A stretch of DNA of 64,000 nt from Halopseudomonas xinjiangensis (GTDB lineage: Bacteria > Pseudomonadota > Gammaproteobacteria > Pseudomonadales > Pseudomonadaceae), in assembly GCF_900104945.1 (NCBI RefSeq), contig NZ_LT629736.1, positions 930,001 to 994,000 on the forward strand. Reading direction: 5' to 3'. The stretch's first letter is position 1, and each line of letters starts with the position of its first letter. The notes under the pieces were generated by a model. It worked only from the letters and a program-made list of their open reading frames with translations. It had not been told where the DNA came from and ran no database searches. Positions 42,596-52,285 of the stretch are shown here, in pieces. Both the position numbers and the translations under genes were made by a program.

Positions 42596-44143
42596 ATGAA
42601 CATATCCGATGTGACCGTTTCGCCAGAATGGCAACCCGCCGGGCGCCGCGAATGGCTGGGATTGGCCGTGCTGGTATTGCCGACCCTGTTGCTGGCGCTC
42701 GACATGACCGTGCTGCATCTGGCCGCCCCGCACCTGAGTGCCGACTTGCAACCGACCAGTTCGCAGTTGCTGTGGATACTCGACATCTACGGCTTCATGG
42801 TGGCCGGGTTCCTGATCACCATGGGTACGCTGGGCGACCGGATCGGCCGCCGGCGGCTGTTGCTCGCTGGGGCTTTTGCCTTCGGTCTGGCGTCGGTCGC
42901 GGCGGCGTTCGCCACGTCTGCAGGTATGTTGATTGCCACGCGTGCGCTGCTCGGTATAGCCGGCGCCACCTTGATGCCGTCTACGCTCTCACTGATCCGC
43001 AACATGTTTCACATCGAGCGCGAACGTACCCTGGCGATTACCATCTGGATGACCGGATTCATCGTCGGTAGCGCCATCGGGCCGCTGGTTGGCGGTTTGA
43101 TGCTGGAGTTCTTCTGGTGGGGTTCGGTGTTCCTGCTGGCGGTGCCTGTCATGGCGCTGCTGCTTATCGTCGGGCCGACATTGCTGCCGGAGTTTCGCGA
43201 CGAGCAGGCAGGTCGGCTCGACTTTGCCAGCGCCGTCTTGTGCGTGACGGCGCTGTTGCTGGTTATTTTCGGCTTGAAAGACACCGCGCGCGACGGCGTC
43301 AATCTGCTTGCCTGCGCCGCGGCTGTTGCGGGCTGTGCCATCGGCTTCGCCTTCGTCCGCCGGCAGAAGCGGCTGGCCGATCCGATGTTCGACATGGCCC
43401 TGTTCCGCCGTCGTGCGTTTACCGTGTCGGTCACGGCGATGATGCTCTCGCTGCTTGCCCTTTCCGGCTCCTGGCTGATGATCTTCCAGTATCTGCAAGG
43501 CGTAAGCGGGCTCAGCGCGCTGGAGGCCGGGCTGGTCATGTTGCCGGCCGCCGTCATCCAGACCTGCGCCTCGCTGCTGGTTCCGCGCGTGGCTCGTGGC
43601 CTGAGGCCCGCGGTCTTTGTCAGCCTTGGTCTTGGCTTGGCCGTGGTCGGCTTGCTCGTGTTGCTATTGGTTCAGGGGCGCGACGGGATCGGGCTCATCG
43701 TGCTGGGGACGGTACTGTTGGGTGTCGGGATCATGCCGATGATGATTCTCGGCACGGATCTGGTCGTGAGCGCTGCGCCGAAGGAAAAGACCGGCGCCGC
43801 GGCAGCGACATCCGAAACGGCGTCCGAGCTGGGCATGGCCATGGGCATTGCGGTGATCGGCAGCGTCGGCGCAGCGGTGTATCGGCGACACGTCGCAGGC
43901 GAACTGCCTGCCGGGCTGAGCGCCGAACACGCCGAGATAGCCGGGGACACCATTGGCGGCGCCCTGGCCGTTTCCCGTCAGTTGCCGCCGGAGTTGGGGG
44001 AGGCGCTGCTTGCTGTTGCCCAAAGCGGCTTCGCTGAAGCACTGCATGCCAATGCGCTGATCGGGGCAGCAATCATGGCTGGCACGGCGCTGCTGACGGC
44101 GCTGTGCCTGAGTGAGGTGAAACTGGAGGCCGGCGCGCACTAA
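42596..44143 (+). CDS. MFS drug exporter, DHA2 family (SmvA-like)
   Basis: This is a 515-residue, 14-helix proton-coupled exporter. LALDMTVLHLAAPHLSADL near 33-51 is motif D1, LGDRIGRRRLL near 79-89 the loop 2-3 motif, and GFIVGSAIGPLVGGLMLEFFWW near 148-169 motif C of antiporters. The pattern fits SmvA, which exports methyl viologen and cationic biocides. AGGAA lies 7 nt ahead of ATG 42596. No TetR gene lies next to it. Confidence 0.88.
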   Translation: MNISDVTVSPEWQPAGRREWLGLAVLVLPTLLLALDMTVLHLAAPHLSADLQPTSSQLLWILDIYGFMVAGFLITMGTLGDRIGRRRLLLAGAFAFGLASVAAAFATSAGMLIATRALLGIAGATLMPSTLSLIRNMFHIERERTLAITIWMTGFIVGSAIGPLVGGLMLEFFWWGSVFLLAVPVMALLLIVGPTLLPEFRDEQAGRLDFASAVLCVTALLLVIFGLKDTARDGVNLLACAAAVAGCAIGFAFVRRQKRLADPMFDMALFRRRAFTVSVTAMMLSLLALSGSWLMIFQYLQGVSGLSALEAGLVMLPAAVIQTCASLLVPRVARGLRPAVFVSLGLGLAVVGLLVLLLVQGRDGIGLIVLGTVLLGVGIMPMMILGTDLVVSAAPKEKTGAAAATSETASELGMAMGIAVIGSVGAAVYRRHVAGELPAGLSAEHAEIAGDTIGGALAVSRQLPPELGEALLAVAQSGFAEALHANALIGAAIMAGTALLTALCLSEVKLEAGAH

Positions 44144-44173
44144 AGCGGCTGGCGACTCTGGCCTGTCTGCCCA

Positions 44174-46255
44174 TCAGGCCGTTGGAACGGCTTCCACCGC
44201 CGGTTGGCCGCTGGCGAGGAACTGACTGGCCGGTACCGGTCGCCCCAACCAGAACCCCTGAAGCACGTCGCAGCCTAGTTCAGACAACAGCGCCTGTTGC
44301 TCGGCATCCTCGATGCCCTCCGCCACGACGCGCAGATTCAGCGCCCTGCCCAGCGTCACGACCGATGCCACGATCGCCGCGTCGATGCCACCGGCGCACA
44401 CTTCGCTGATGAAGCTGCGGTCGATTTTCAGTTCGCGCACGGGCAGGCGCTTGATATAGGAAAGGCTGGAATAGCCTGATCCGAAGTCATCGATCGACAA
44501 GCAAACGCCGAGCGCTGCCAGTTCCTCGAGCATGGCGATGGCCTCAGCGTCGCGAACCGCCATGGTCTCGGTGATCTCGATGGCCAGGTTCTGGGCGGGC
44601 AAATCGTAGCGGGCCAACACGTCCCGCACGTGTCCCACCAGCCCGTGATGTCTCACATGCAACCCTGAAATGTTCACCGCGACCTGCCAGGTGGTATGGC
44701 CGGCTGCGCGCCACGCCTGCAACTGGCGTGCCGCTGCGTTCAGCACCCATTCGTCGATACGGGTAATCAGTCCGGCCTGTTCGGCCAGCCCGATGAATCG
44801 ATCAGGGGCGAGCAAACCCAGCTCCGGATGCTGCCAGCGCACCAGCGCTTCGGCACCCATCGGCGCGCCCGTACTGGCGCAGAACTTGGGCTGGAAATGC
44901 AGGACCAATTCCTCGCGCTCGATACCCAGGCGCAGCTCATGCAGCAGCTTGAGTTGGGCGCGAGCGTCGACGTTCATCGCCGGTTCGAAGAAGCTGTAGT
45001 CGTTACGTCCGTTATGTTTCGCGTGGTACATGGCGGCGTCGGCATTCATCAGCAGCTCCTGCTTGTTGTCCCCGTCTCTGGGATACAGCGCGATGCCGAC
45101 GCTGGTGGAAATGCGCAGCTCATGCTCGCCAACTGGGAAGGGTCGGTTGACCAGCTCTATGATCTGCTCCGCAATGGCGCTCACGTCCTCGCCATCGGAT
45201 ATCTCGGCCAGCAGGACGAACTCGTCGCCGCCAACCCGGGCAAGCGTATCGCGCGAGCGCATGTGACCGTTGAGACGATTGGCGACCACGCAGAGCAGCT
45301 CATCACCGGTGTGGTGACCGAAGGCATCGTTGATCGGCTTGAAGCCATCCAGATCGAGGAACATGACTGCGAAGGTACGGCCGTGCCGCCTGGCCCGGGC
45401 GATACATTCGTTGATCCGTTCTTCGAGCAACAGCCGGTTCGGCAGCTTGGTCAGGCTGTCCTGCAGGGCGAGCTCCATCAGCTTGCGGTTGGCCCGAGCC
45501 AGCGAAGAGCTGAGCAGCTCGGTTTTTGCAGCGAGGCGTGCGTCGAGCAGCGAGAGCAGGAGGGTTATTGCCAGAATGGCCACTGTGATGACGATCACCA
45601 GGCTCGCCAACCACTGTGTATCCAGTCCTTCGACCGCTGCCGCGCAATAGCTGCCCTCCGGGAAGTTGGCTGCCGCCATGCCGATATAGTGCATCCCGAC
45701 GATGGCAAACCCCATGATGACCGCGGCGCCGCCGCGCATGACCTTGACCCGTACCAGGCGCCTGCGCAACGCGAAGGCGATGCGCAGGGCAGAGCCCGAT
45801 GCGGCAGTGGCAACCAGCAGAGAGGCGACGACCAGCACCGGGTCATAAACGATGCCGGGCTGCATGCGCAGCGCACCCATGCCCAGATAGTGCATGGAGC
45901 TGATCCCCGCGCCCATGATCAACGCGCCGAGGAGATTGTCTCGCCAGGACATGTCAGGCTGGCTGACGAGCCAGAGAGCCAGGCCCGAGGTCAGTATGGC
46001 GAGGATCAGTGACCCCACCGTGAACGTCAGATCGTAACCAAGAGGAATCGGCAGCTTGAAGGCCAGCATGCCGATGAAATGCATCGACCAGATACCAAAG
46101 CCCATGGCCAGCGCGCCACCGCTTATCCAGTAGCGCACCGCTGCGCCCTTGGCCGACGCGATGCGTCCCGACAGGTCGAGTGCTGTGTAGGACGCAAGCA
46201 TCGCGACGACAAAGGAGATCAATACCAGAAACAGATCGTAGCGGCCGGCCAGCAT
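44174..46255 (-). CDS. MHYT-GGDEF-EAL membrane c-di-GMP protein
   Basis: This 693-residue inner-membrane sensor is from ATG 46255. The N-terminal MHYT domain has seven helices with MHFIGMLAFKL, MHYLGMGALRM and MHYIGMAAANF, whose Met/His residues may bind copper and sense gases. A GGDEF domain follows, with LTKLPNRLLLEERI and intact ARVGGDEFVLLAE, then an EAL domain with intact GAEALVRWQHPELG and DDFGSGYSSLSYI. Both output sites appear complete, so it may make or break c-di-GMP. Reads upstream of 46255 lack the family start. Confidence 0.9.
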   Translation of the reverse strand: MLAGRYDLFLVLISFVVAMLASYTALDLSGRIASAKGAAVRYWISGGALAMGFGIWSMHFIGMLAFKLPIPLGYDLTFTVGSLILAILTSGLALWLVSQPDMSWRDNLLGALIMGAGISSMHYLGMGALRMQPGIVYDPVLVVASLLVATAASGSALRIAFALRRRLVRVKVMRGGAAVIMGFAIVGMHYIGMAAANFPEGSYCAAAVEGLDTQWLASLVIVITVAILAITLLLSLLDARLAAKTELLSSSLARANRKLMELALQDSLTKLPNRLLLEERINECIARARRHGRTFAVMFLDLDGFKPINDAFGHHTGDELLCVVANRLNGHMRSRDTLARVGGDEFVLLAEISDGEDVSAIAEQIIELVNRPFPVGEHELRISTSVGIALYPRDGDNKQELLMNADAAMYHAKHNGRNDYSFFEPAMNVDARAQLKLLHELRLGIEREELVLHFQPKFCASTGAPMGAEALVRWQHPELGLLAPDRFIGLAEQAGLITRIDEWVLNAAARQLQAWRAAGHTTWQVAVNISGLHVRHHGLVGHVRDVLARYDLPAQNLAIEITETMAVRDAEAIAMLEELAALGVCLSIDDFGSGYSSLSYIKRLPVRELKIDRSFISEVCAGGIDAAIVASVVTLGRALNLRVVAEGIEDAEQQALLSELGCDVLQGFWLGRPVPASQFLASGQPAVEAVPTA

Positions 46256-46426
46256 CGGGGACTCGTAATAACGGGGAGTGGCCTTGCGAAGGGTACGCCC
46301 AGGCCGTGATGGCACAATGATACGTGACCGTGCGGTTGGCCGATAACAACTTTGCACTATGGCCACATCGGTACCGACGAATGGACCCCGGGAAGGGCAA
46401 GGGGAGGAAGGGAGAGGAGAAGGACA

Positions 46427-46452
46427 AGGGATCAGGTGGCGACCTGATCCCT
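46427..46452. terminator. Hairpin between divergent gene ends
   Basis: AGGGATCAGGT, loop GGCG, ACCTGATCCCT: perfect 11-bp stem just past the stop of the minus-strand dehydrogenase gene at 46471. Confidence 0.75.
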
Positions 46453-46470
46453 CATGCGCAACGTGCGCAG

Positions 46471-47850
46471 TTACTTCTCGTTGATCGAGATGGCCTTGAT
46501 GTTGACGAACTCGTGCATGCCGAAGCCGCCGTGCTCGCGACCGTAGCCGCTGTCCTTCACGCCGCCGAAGGGCAGGTTGGGCTGGGCGAGGTTGTAGCCG
46601 TTGATGTTGATCATGCCGGTATCGAACTCGTCGCGAGCCAGCTTCACGGCGCGATCGGCGTCGGCTGAGAAGATGCCGCCGCCCAGGCCGAAAGGCGAAT
46701 CGTTGGCTACGCGCATGGCTTCCGCTTCGTCGGCGACCTTGATCAGCGAGGCGACCGGACCGAACAGCTCGTCATCGTAGGCTGGCTGGCCGGGCTTGAC
46801 GTTTTCCAGCACGGTGGCGGGGTAGTAATAGCCCTTGCCACCCGGGATCTCGCCGCCTACCGCGCAGGTAGCGCCGCCTTCGATGGAACGTTGGACCTGG
46901 TCATGCAGCTTGTCGCGCAGATCCTTACGGGCCATTGGCCCCATGACCGTATCCTTGCTGGTCGGATCGCCTGTGGTGATTTTGCCCATGGCCTCGACGA
47001 AGGCGTTACGGAACTGATCGTATACCGACTCGACAACGATGAAGCGTTTGGCCGCGACGCAGGTCTGGCCGGTGTTGTTGATACGACCCATGACGCAGAA
47101 CTTCACCGCCTTTTCGATATCGGCGTCGTCCAGTACCAGATAGGCATCGTTGCTGCCTAGCTCCAGCACGGTTTTCTTCAGCACCCTGGCGGCTTTCTGT
47201 GCGATGTCAGCACCGGCACCCGGGCTGCCGGTCAAGGTAACGCCGCGTACCAGCTTGTGTTCGATCACCGCATCAGAGGTGTCGTGGTCGATCAATAGCG
47301 AACGGAAAGCGTTTTCCGGCAGGCCGGCATCGCGGTAGAGCTTCTCGACTTCCATCGCCATGCCCCAGACATTGCCAGCGTGCTTGAGCAGGATGGTGTT
47401 GCCGACCATGAGGTTGTCTGCGCTATAGCGGATCACCTGATAAAGCGGGAAATTCCAAGGCTGGATCCCATAGATCACGCCGATTGGCTGATAGCTGATC
47501 AACGCGCGACCCCCGCGGATGTCACGAGTCTGCTCCGCCAGTTCTTCCGGGCCATGCTCGGCAGCGTATTCGCAGATGGCCGCGCACAGTTCGCATTCCT
47601 GCTTGCCCGCGGCGATGGTCTTGCCCATCTCCTGGGTCATCAGCGCGGCGTAATCATCCTTGCGCTCGCGGATGAGACCGGCAACCTTGCGCAGCAGCGT
47701 GGCCCGTTCCTCGAAGGACGTCTTGCGCCATTGCAGGAAGGCTTCGTGGGTTTGCTCGATGACCTGATTGGCTTGCTCGCGGCTCATGAGGTCGTAGCTG
47801 GCGATGACTTCTTCGGTAGCGGGATTGATCGTCTGTTTGGAACGGGACAT
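46471..47850 (-). CDS. NAD(P)-dependent succinate-semialdehyde-type aldehyde dehydrogenase
   Basis: It oxidises an aldehyde, most likely succinate semialdehyde, to the acid. With 459 residues from ATG 47850 (AAGGAG 8 nt upstream) it fits the Sad/YneI-GabD1 type. IQPWNFPLYQVIRY near 130-143 and LTGSPGAGADIAQKAA near 205-220 bind the cofactor, ELGSNDAYLVLDDAD near 228-242 holds the general base Glu, and NNTGQTCVAAKRF near 256-268 the catalytic Cys. The usual GGxDP after Glu is GSND, as in the Sad group. No gabT lies nearby. Confidence 0.9.
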   Translation of the reverse strand: MSRSKQTINPATEEVIASYDLMSREQANQVIEQTHEAFLQWRKTSFEERATLLRKVAGLIRERKDDYAALMTQEMGKTIAAGKQECELCAAICEYAAEHGPEELAEQTRDIRGGRALISYQPIGVIYGIQPWNFPLYQVIRYSADNLMVGNTILLKHAGNVWGMAMEVEKLYRDAGLPENAFRSLLIDHDTSDAVIEHKLVRGVTLTGSPGAGADIAQKAARVLKKTVLELGSNDAYLVLDDADIEKAVKFCVMGRINNTGQTCVAAKRFIVVESVYDQFRNAFVEAMGKITTGDPTSKDTVMGPMARKDLRDKLHDQVQRSIEGGATCAVGGEIPGGKGYYYPATVLENVKPGQPAYDDELFGPVASLIKVADEAEAMRVANDSPFGLGGGIFSADADRAVKLARDEFDTGMININGYNLAQPNLPFGGVKDSGYGREHGGFGMHEFVNIKAISINEK

Positions 47851-48125
47851 AAGGTCTCCTTGATCGTCGTGAGCGAAATCGCGGATTGAACAGGTTTGGG
47901 ACGGCGCAGGCGGGGGAGAGTTCGTTGCCAGGTGTAGCGGGGTATTGCCGGTCACAGGCCAGGATAGCCGGAAGGTCGGTCTTTTCATGCGACCAGATCA
48001 GACGGCGACGATCCCACTCCGCAGGGATACCGTCTGAAGTTTCCGACAGCGCGTGCAACCGATGCCTCGACGAGAATCCGTGGCAGAAAGTCGTCGATTG
48101 AAACGCGCCGCGTCGACCGGCCCGT

Positions 48126-48353
48126 TCAGCGTCGCGACTTGAGCCATTCCTGCTTCAGCGAATTCCAAAAAACCTGCAGGCTGCTGAACTTGGTGTCCAC
48201 TGCGTCGATATATCGATCGAGCTGGTCGATCTCTTCGTGCTGAGCCGCTTCCTCGCGCTCGAGGTCGTCCAGCTGCTGCTCGAGCGTGCCGAGCGAGTCG
48301 CGCAGTTCGCGCAGACGCTGCCGGGCTTCCAGTCGGTTCGGGTTCGAAGTCAT
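48126..48353 (-). CDS. Small coiled-coil protein, 75 aa
   Basis: I recognise no named family. MTSNPNRLEARQRLRELRD starts a highly charged helix with heptad leucines through LEQQLDDLEREEAAQHEEIDQLDRYI, followed by a short SSLQVFWNSLKQEWLK tail. It starts 20 nt after the Na/Pi cotransporter gene on the same strand, so the two probably form an operon; a helper or regulatory role for the transporter is only an inference. ATG 48353 has GGACC upstream. Confidence 0.75.
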   Translation of the reverse strand: MTSNPNRLEARQRLRELRDSLGTLEQQLDDLEREEAAQHEEIDQLDRYIDAVDTKFSSLQVFWNSLKQEWLKSRR

Positions 48354-48373
48354 GACAAAGGTCCTTTGAAATA

Positions 48374-49534
48374 TCAGAGCTGGCTGAAGCCGATCATCAA
48401 CAGTGGAAGGGCGAAGAAGACGCCCCCAATATAACCGACGACGTACAACTTGCTCCGTTCGGCAAGCCTGGCAAGTGTCTTTGCTATCCCAGGCGGGATA
48501 CCACGCAGGAATGGCAGCGCATAGATAATGAAGATGCCGAGCAGGTTGAATAGCAGATGTACCAGCGCGATCTGCAGCGCCACTTCTGCTGTAGGGCCCG
48601 CAATCGCCGTCGCGGCCAGCAGGGCCGTCACACAGGTGCCTATGTTGGTTCCCAGGGTGAACGGATACACCTGTTTGAGAGAGAACACGCCAGTGCCCGC
48701 AAGCGGCACGATGAGCGCAGTCGTAGTGGAAGACGATTGAACAAGCACGGTGATAACGGCGCCCGAAGCGATGCCCGAGACCGGTCCGCGCCCTATGCTC
48801 GCGTGCATGATGCGTTTGGCACGACCAACCATCACGCGACGCAGTATCTTGCCGATGGCGGTAACGACGAACAGGATCGTACCGATGCCAATGATGATTA
48901 GCGCGACGCCGGTCCATACCGGGCCAGGCAGCCAGCTCACGCTGGCCTCGAGTATCTCGGAGGCCGGCGCGAGTAATGTATCCATGAAGTTGACGCTGTC
49001 CATGTCCAGGCTGGCGTCGGTGGACAGCAGCCCGGCTAGCGCCTCGGATACGCGCTCCAGAGGATGGAGGAGCAACTCAATCGGCAGCAGGATCGCGACG
49101 GCGGTGAAGTTGAAGGCGTCGTGAACGGTGGCCGCAGCGAAGGCTCGGCGAAATTCTGTCCCGCTGCGAACATGCCCGAGGCTGACGATGGTGCTGGTCA
49201 GTGACGTACCGATATTAGCGCCCATGATCATGGGAATCGCGATGGACACCGGCAACCCCCCGGCGACCAGCCCGACGATGATCGACGTGACGGTGCTCGA
49301 ACTCTGAATGAGTGCGGTGGCGGCCAGCCCGATTGTGAGGCCGACCAGAGGGTTGGTAGCGAAGGCAAACAATTCTCTGGCATTGTCGCCCGCAGCAGCC
49401 TTGAATCCATCGCCAATCGCGCCGACACCGGCTAGCAGCAGGTAAATGAGCACCACTACAGCCAGCCAGGAGATCCATCGGCTACTGGTTGGTTCGGAAC
49501 GTTGATCGGACAGCGTTTCGACATTGGTCGTCAT
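48374..49534 (-). CDS. Na/phosphate cotransporter family protein (NptA-like)
   Basis: This 386-residue inner-membrane protein contains two copies of the Na_Pi_cotrans repeat. The QSSSTVTSIIVGLVAGG near 84-100 and QSSSTTTALIVPLAGTG near 270-286 give the paired QSSS motifs, and GANIGTSLTS and GTNIGTCVTALLA are the paired GxNIGT motifs. It lacks the C-terminal PhoU-like domain of YjbB, and may import phosphate with sodium. ATG 49534 has GGAG about 8 nt upstream. Followed by a coiled-coil small gene. Confidence 0.88.
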   Translation of the reverse strand: MTTNVETLSDQRSEPTSSRWISWLAVVVLIYLLLAGVGAIGDGFKAAAGDNARELFAFATNPLVGLTIGLAATALIQSSSTVTSIIVGLVAGGLPVSIAIPMIMGANIGTSLTSTIVSLGHVRSGTEFRRAFAAATVHDAFNFTAVAILLPIELLLHPLERVSEALAGLLSTDASLDMDSVNFMDTLLAPASEILEASVSWLPGPVWTGVALIIIGIGTILFVVTAIGKILRRVMVGRAKRIMHASIGRGPVSGIASGAVITVLVQSSSTTTALIVPLAGTGVFSLKQVYPFTLGTNIGTCVTALLAATAIAGPTAEVALQIALVHLLFNLLGIFIIYALPFLRGIPPGIAKTLARLAERSKLYVVGYIGGVFFALPLLMIGFSQL

Positions 49535-49664
49535 GGCCAACACTCCATCAGAGAGGTGTGCAATCGATGATGGAAGCGGGGCGTGACTCTTTCATGACCT
49601 CCGATAGCTGCTGTCATACCTTCGGTCGGATGGGGACGAGCGGCGCGCTAATAAGGCCCGGCGT

Positions 49665-50135
49665 TTAAAGAAATCCGATCCATCGTCCAGCAACTACTGC
49701 ACTCAGCCACAGGCATAACGAGAGCGCGGCCTGGAACCTGGTTGCGGCACGTTGGCTGCGTAGGTGCATCTCGCTACCGGATTGTCGACGGTGCAACCAG
49801 AGCGCATTGAGTACGGCCGCCGCGATCAGGCCCAGCTTGGCCTGGAACGCAGTATTTTCCACATAAACCGGGGCGTTCACGCTGAACAGCCACGCGCCGG
49901 TAAGGGCAGCCAGGCCGAGACCGCAGGCTGCCAGACGTGACAGCAGCGGCCATAGCGCAGACACCGGAACCGCGCGGAACGCTCCGAGCAAACGGAGATC
50001 CAGCGTGATAATGGTTCCGATCAACAGGCCGAGCGAGACGATGTGTGCAGCATTGACCAGCAGATAAGCAACGGCATTGCGCTGCAGCCAGATTGCAGGC
50101 GGTAAGGCCGATAGCGCTTGCCAGACGTCCGTCAC
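49665..50135 (-). CDS. Four-helix membrane protein, DUF6644/CopD-like
   Basis: This 156-residue protein has four hydrophobic helices (about 25-48, 58-80, 92-112 and 132-152). Conserved histidines (AAHIVSLGLLIGTIITLDLRLLG near 30-52) suggest heme or copper binding as in CopD-type or cytochrome b561-like folds. The start is GTG 50135, three nt after the stop of the DUF6152 gene, giving a tight two-gene operon. DUF6152 and such membrane partners often travel together; the joint role is not known. Confidence 0.7.
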   Translation of the reverse strand: MTDVWQALSALPPAIWLQRNAVAYLLVNAAHIVSLGLLIGTIITLDLRLLGAFRAVPVSALWPLLSRLAACGLGLAALTGAWLFSVNAPVYVENTAFQAKLGLIAAAVLNALWLHRRQSGSEMHLRSQRAATRFQAALSLCLWLSAVVAGRWIGFL

Positions 50136-50138
50136 GGC

Positions 50139-50513
50139 TTACTGCTTTTCGATTCGCTCCGGGTAGATGTCGTACGTCTTCCCCTCGATAGTGACCCGCA
50201 CGGCTTTCATGCGCTTTTCGGACTTGTCCTGGCTGCGGTTGCCCACGGCGGTGATGCTGTCGCCCGGGCTGGCAGCGTTTTCATCGAAACCGGCTTTCGC
50301 CGTGTTGCGCGGGTTGCCCAGTTCGACTCGCCAGGTGCCATCCTCCGCCTCGACATCCAGCGAAGGATGGGGAGGTGCCATCTGAACGTTGGTGATGGTG
50401 CCGCTCAGTTGGGTCTGTTCCTGCTCGGCCCATGACCAGCCGTGATGAGCCGTCGCGGGTGAGACGAGCGAAGCCGTTAGCATGGCAATACCGAGCGTGC
50501 GCTTGATGAACAT
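50139..50513 (-). CDS. DUF6152 family periplasmic protein
   Basis: This 124-residue protein has a signal peptide ending SPATA-HHGWSWAEQ. The HHGW start of the mature protein, followed by LSGTITNVQMAPPHPSLDVE and GDSITAVGNRSQDKSEKRMKAVRVTIEGKTYDIYP, is the DUF6152 pattern, a small OB-like beta domain. The histidines at the mature N-terminus might bind copper. It is upstream of and nearly touching the four-helix membrane gene. Function unknown. Confidence 0.85.
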   Translation of the reverse strand: MFIKRTLGIAMLTASLVSPATAHHGWSWAEQEQTQLSGTITNVQMAPPHPSLDVEAEDGTWRVELGNPRNTAKAGFDENAASPGDSITAVGNRSQDKSEKRMKAVRVTIEGKTYDIYPERIEKQ

Positions 50514-50740
50514 GGTGTGCTCCTTGAGGCTTGGGGACCGAGCGGTCGGCAGATGGAATGTGCACTGGCCGAATAGTCAGTATAGGAGTGCTGGCCGACG
50601 CTGCCGCGCGGAGACGTAACGCTTTGTTTGAAGCAAACGAACCACTCGTCTCGCTTCAGACAACCGCAACCAACCTATCATCGCGTCGTCATCTACGGGT
50701 GTTGCACTCAAGGTCCCGAAAAAACCTCACAGAGGACCTG

Positions 50741-52225
50741 ATGATGAGTACTGATACGCCAAATGCCAGCCGTCGTAATCTTCTCAAGGGCAGTGTTGCG
50801 CTTGCCGTCGCCGCACCGTTCGTAGGTACCCTGCAAGCGTTCGCTACCCGACAGGCACATGCAGCCAATCCACTGCCACCCATTGCCGGTCCTTACGGCA
50901 GCCTGCGTCCGGTCAAGGATATGGCGACCGGGCTGGAGCTGCTCCAGCTTCCGCCGGGCTTCAATTACAAAAGCTTTTCATGGGCAGGCGACGTGATGAG
51001 CGACGGCCAGCCGGTACCGGGCAAGCATGACGGCATGGGCGTGGTGGGCGTGAGCCGTGGCCGTCGCGGTCGTGAGATCGTGCTCATCCGCAACCACGAA
51101 GTAGGCGGCAGCGCGAGCCGCATTCCCGCACCAGCGATTTATGATCAGGTTTCCCTGGCCAACGGTCAGCAGCCCGGTGGCGGCAACACCACGATCCGTT
51201 TCCCGTATGGCATTGGCCAGGACGTGCGGACCGAGCCGAGCCTCGGCGGTACGCTGGTCAACTGTGCCGGCGGCGTTACGCCCTGGGGCACCTGGCTGAG
51301 CTGCGAGGAAACCATTACCGACCTGACGTCATCAGGCGGCCTGAAGCATGGCTACGTGTTCGAAGTGCGCCCCGAGGCGGACAAGACCACTGGCCAGCCG
51401 ATCGTCGCGATGGGCCGCTTCAAGCATGAAGCGGTATGCGTCGATCCGCGTACCAGCATCGTCTATCAGACCGAAGACCAGCGCAATGTGGCCGGGTATT
51501 ATCGGTTTATTCCGGAGAACAGGAGCATGCGTCCCGCCGCGCTGGAAGAGGGCGGCCGGCTGCAGGCTGCCAGGGTGAAAGGCCTGAGCGGCGCCATGCT
51601 GCTGGCGCCCGAAGTGGGCGATGAGTACCAGCTGGAGTGGGTCGATATTGCCGAGCCCGACGCCGATCCACAGGGCAGCCAAAGTGGTCCCTATGTTCAG
51701 GCCAGGGCTGCGGGCGGTTTGACCATGAGCCGTGGTGAAGGCATCTGGTACCACCGGGGCAAGGCGTACATCGTCGACACCAGCGCCGGCCGCGACAGCC
51801 AGGGTCGCGAAGGGCAGGGCGAGGGGTGCGTTTGGATGCATGATCTGCGGACCGATCGCATCACCTGCATATTCGCCTCCAACGACAATGTCATCGCCAA
51901 CAACCCGGACAACGTAACGGTTAGCCCGCGCGGTGGCGTACTGCTCTGTGAGGACGGCGGCGGCGTGCTGGATGAGTATGGTTTCGGTGAGCGTCTGATC
52001 GGCCTGACTGGCAGCGGCGAGCCGTATATCTTTGCCAAGAACAACATCGTGTTCAACGATGTCGAAGCGGCCGCGGCCGGCAAGAACGTGGCGGGCGGGG
52101 ATTATCGCAACAAGGAGTTCGCCGGCGCCTGCTTCGATCCGACCGGCCATTTCCTCTTCGTCAACGCGCAGACTCCGGGCATCACCTTCGCCATCTGGGG
52201 GCCCTGGAAGCGCGGTTCCCTGTAG
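50741..52225 (+). CDS. PhoX-family (DUF839) Tat-exported protein
   Basis: This 494-residue protein has a Tat signal NASRRNLLKGSVALAVAAPF near 8-27. The mature part matches the PhoX/DUF839 beta-propeller: LPPGFNYKSFSWAGD, GKHDGMGVVGVSRGRRGREIVLIRNHE and GAGGVTPWGTWLSCEETITD-like (GGVTPWGTWLSCEETI). PhoX alkaline phosphatases use Ca/Fe, but the shorter group members may have other roles, so phosphatase activity is not certain. AGAGG precedes ATG 50741; the second ATG at 50744 is equally possible. Followed by a strong hairpin. Confidence 0.85.
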   Translation: MMSTDTPNASRRNLLKGSVALAVAAPFVGTLQAFATRQAHAANPLPPIAGPYGSLRPVKDMATGLELLQLPPGFNYKSFSWAGDVMSDGQPVPGKHDGMGVVGVSRGRRGREIVLIRNHEVGGSASRIPAPAIYDQVSLANGQQPGGGNTTIRFPYGIGQDVRTEPSLGGTLVNCAGGVTPWGTWLSCEETITDLTSSGGLKHGYVFEVRPEADKTTGQPIVAMGRFKHEAVCVDPRTSIVYQTEDQRNVAGYYRFIPENRSMRPAALEEGGRLQAARVKGLSGAMLLAPEVGDEYQLEWVDIAEPDADPQGSQSGPYVQARAAGGLTMSRGEGIWYHRGKAYIVDTSAGRDSQGREGQGEGCVWMHDLRTDRITCIFASNDNVIANNPDNVTVSPRGGVLLCEDGGGVLDEYGFGERLIGLTGSGEPYIFAKNNIVFNDVEAAAAGKNVAGGDYRNKEFAGACFDPTGHFLFVNAQTPGITFAIWGPWKRGSL

Positions 52226-52249
52226 TTCAGGCGTCAGCTCAGGCAATAC

Positions 52250-52277
52250 AGGATGCCCGCCATTTGGCGGGCATCCT
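52250..52277. terminator. Bidirectional terminator hairpin
   Basis: AGGATGCCCGCC, loop ATTT, GGCGGGCATCCT: perfect 12-bp stem between the convergent phoX-like and GGDEF genes. Confidence 0.8.
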
Positions 52278-52285
52278 GGTTCCGG

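Noticed and set aside
44696-46012. 438-codon plus-strand ORF opposite the MHYT-GGDEF-EAL gene
   Set aside because: It is antisense to a gene with intact GGDEF and EAL motifs; composition is that of a shadow frame.
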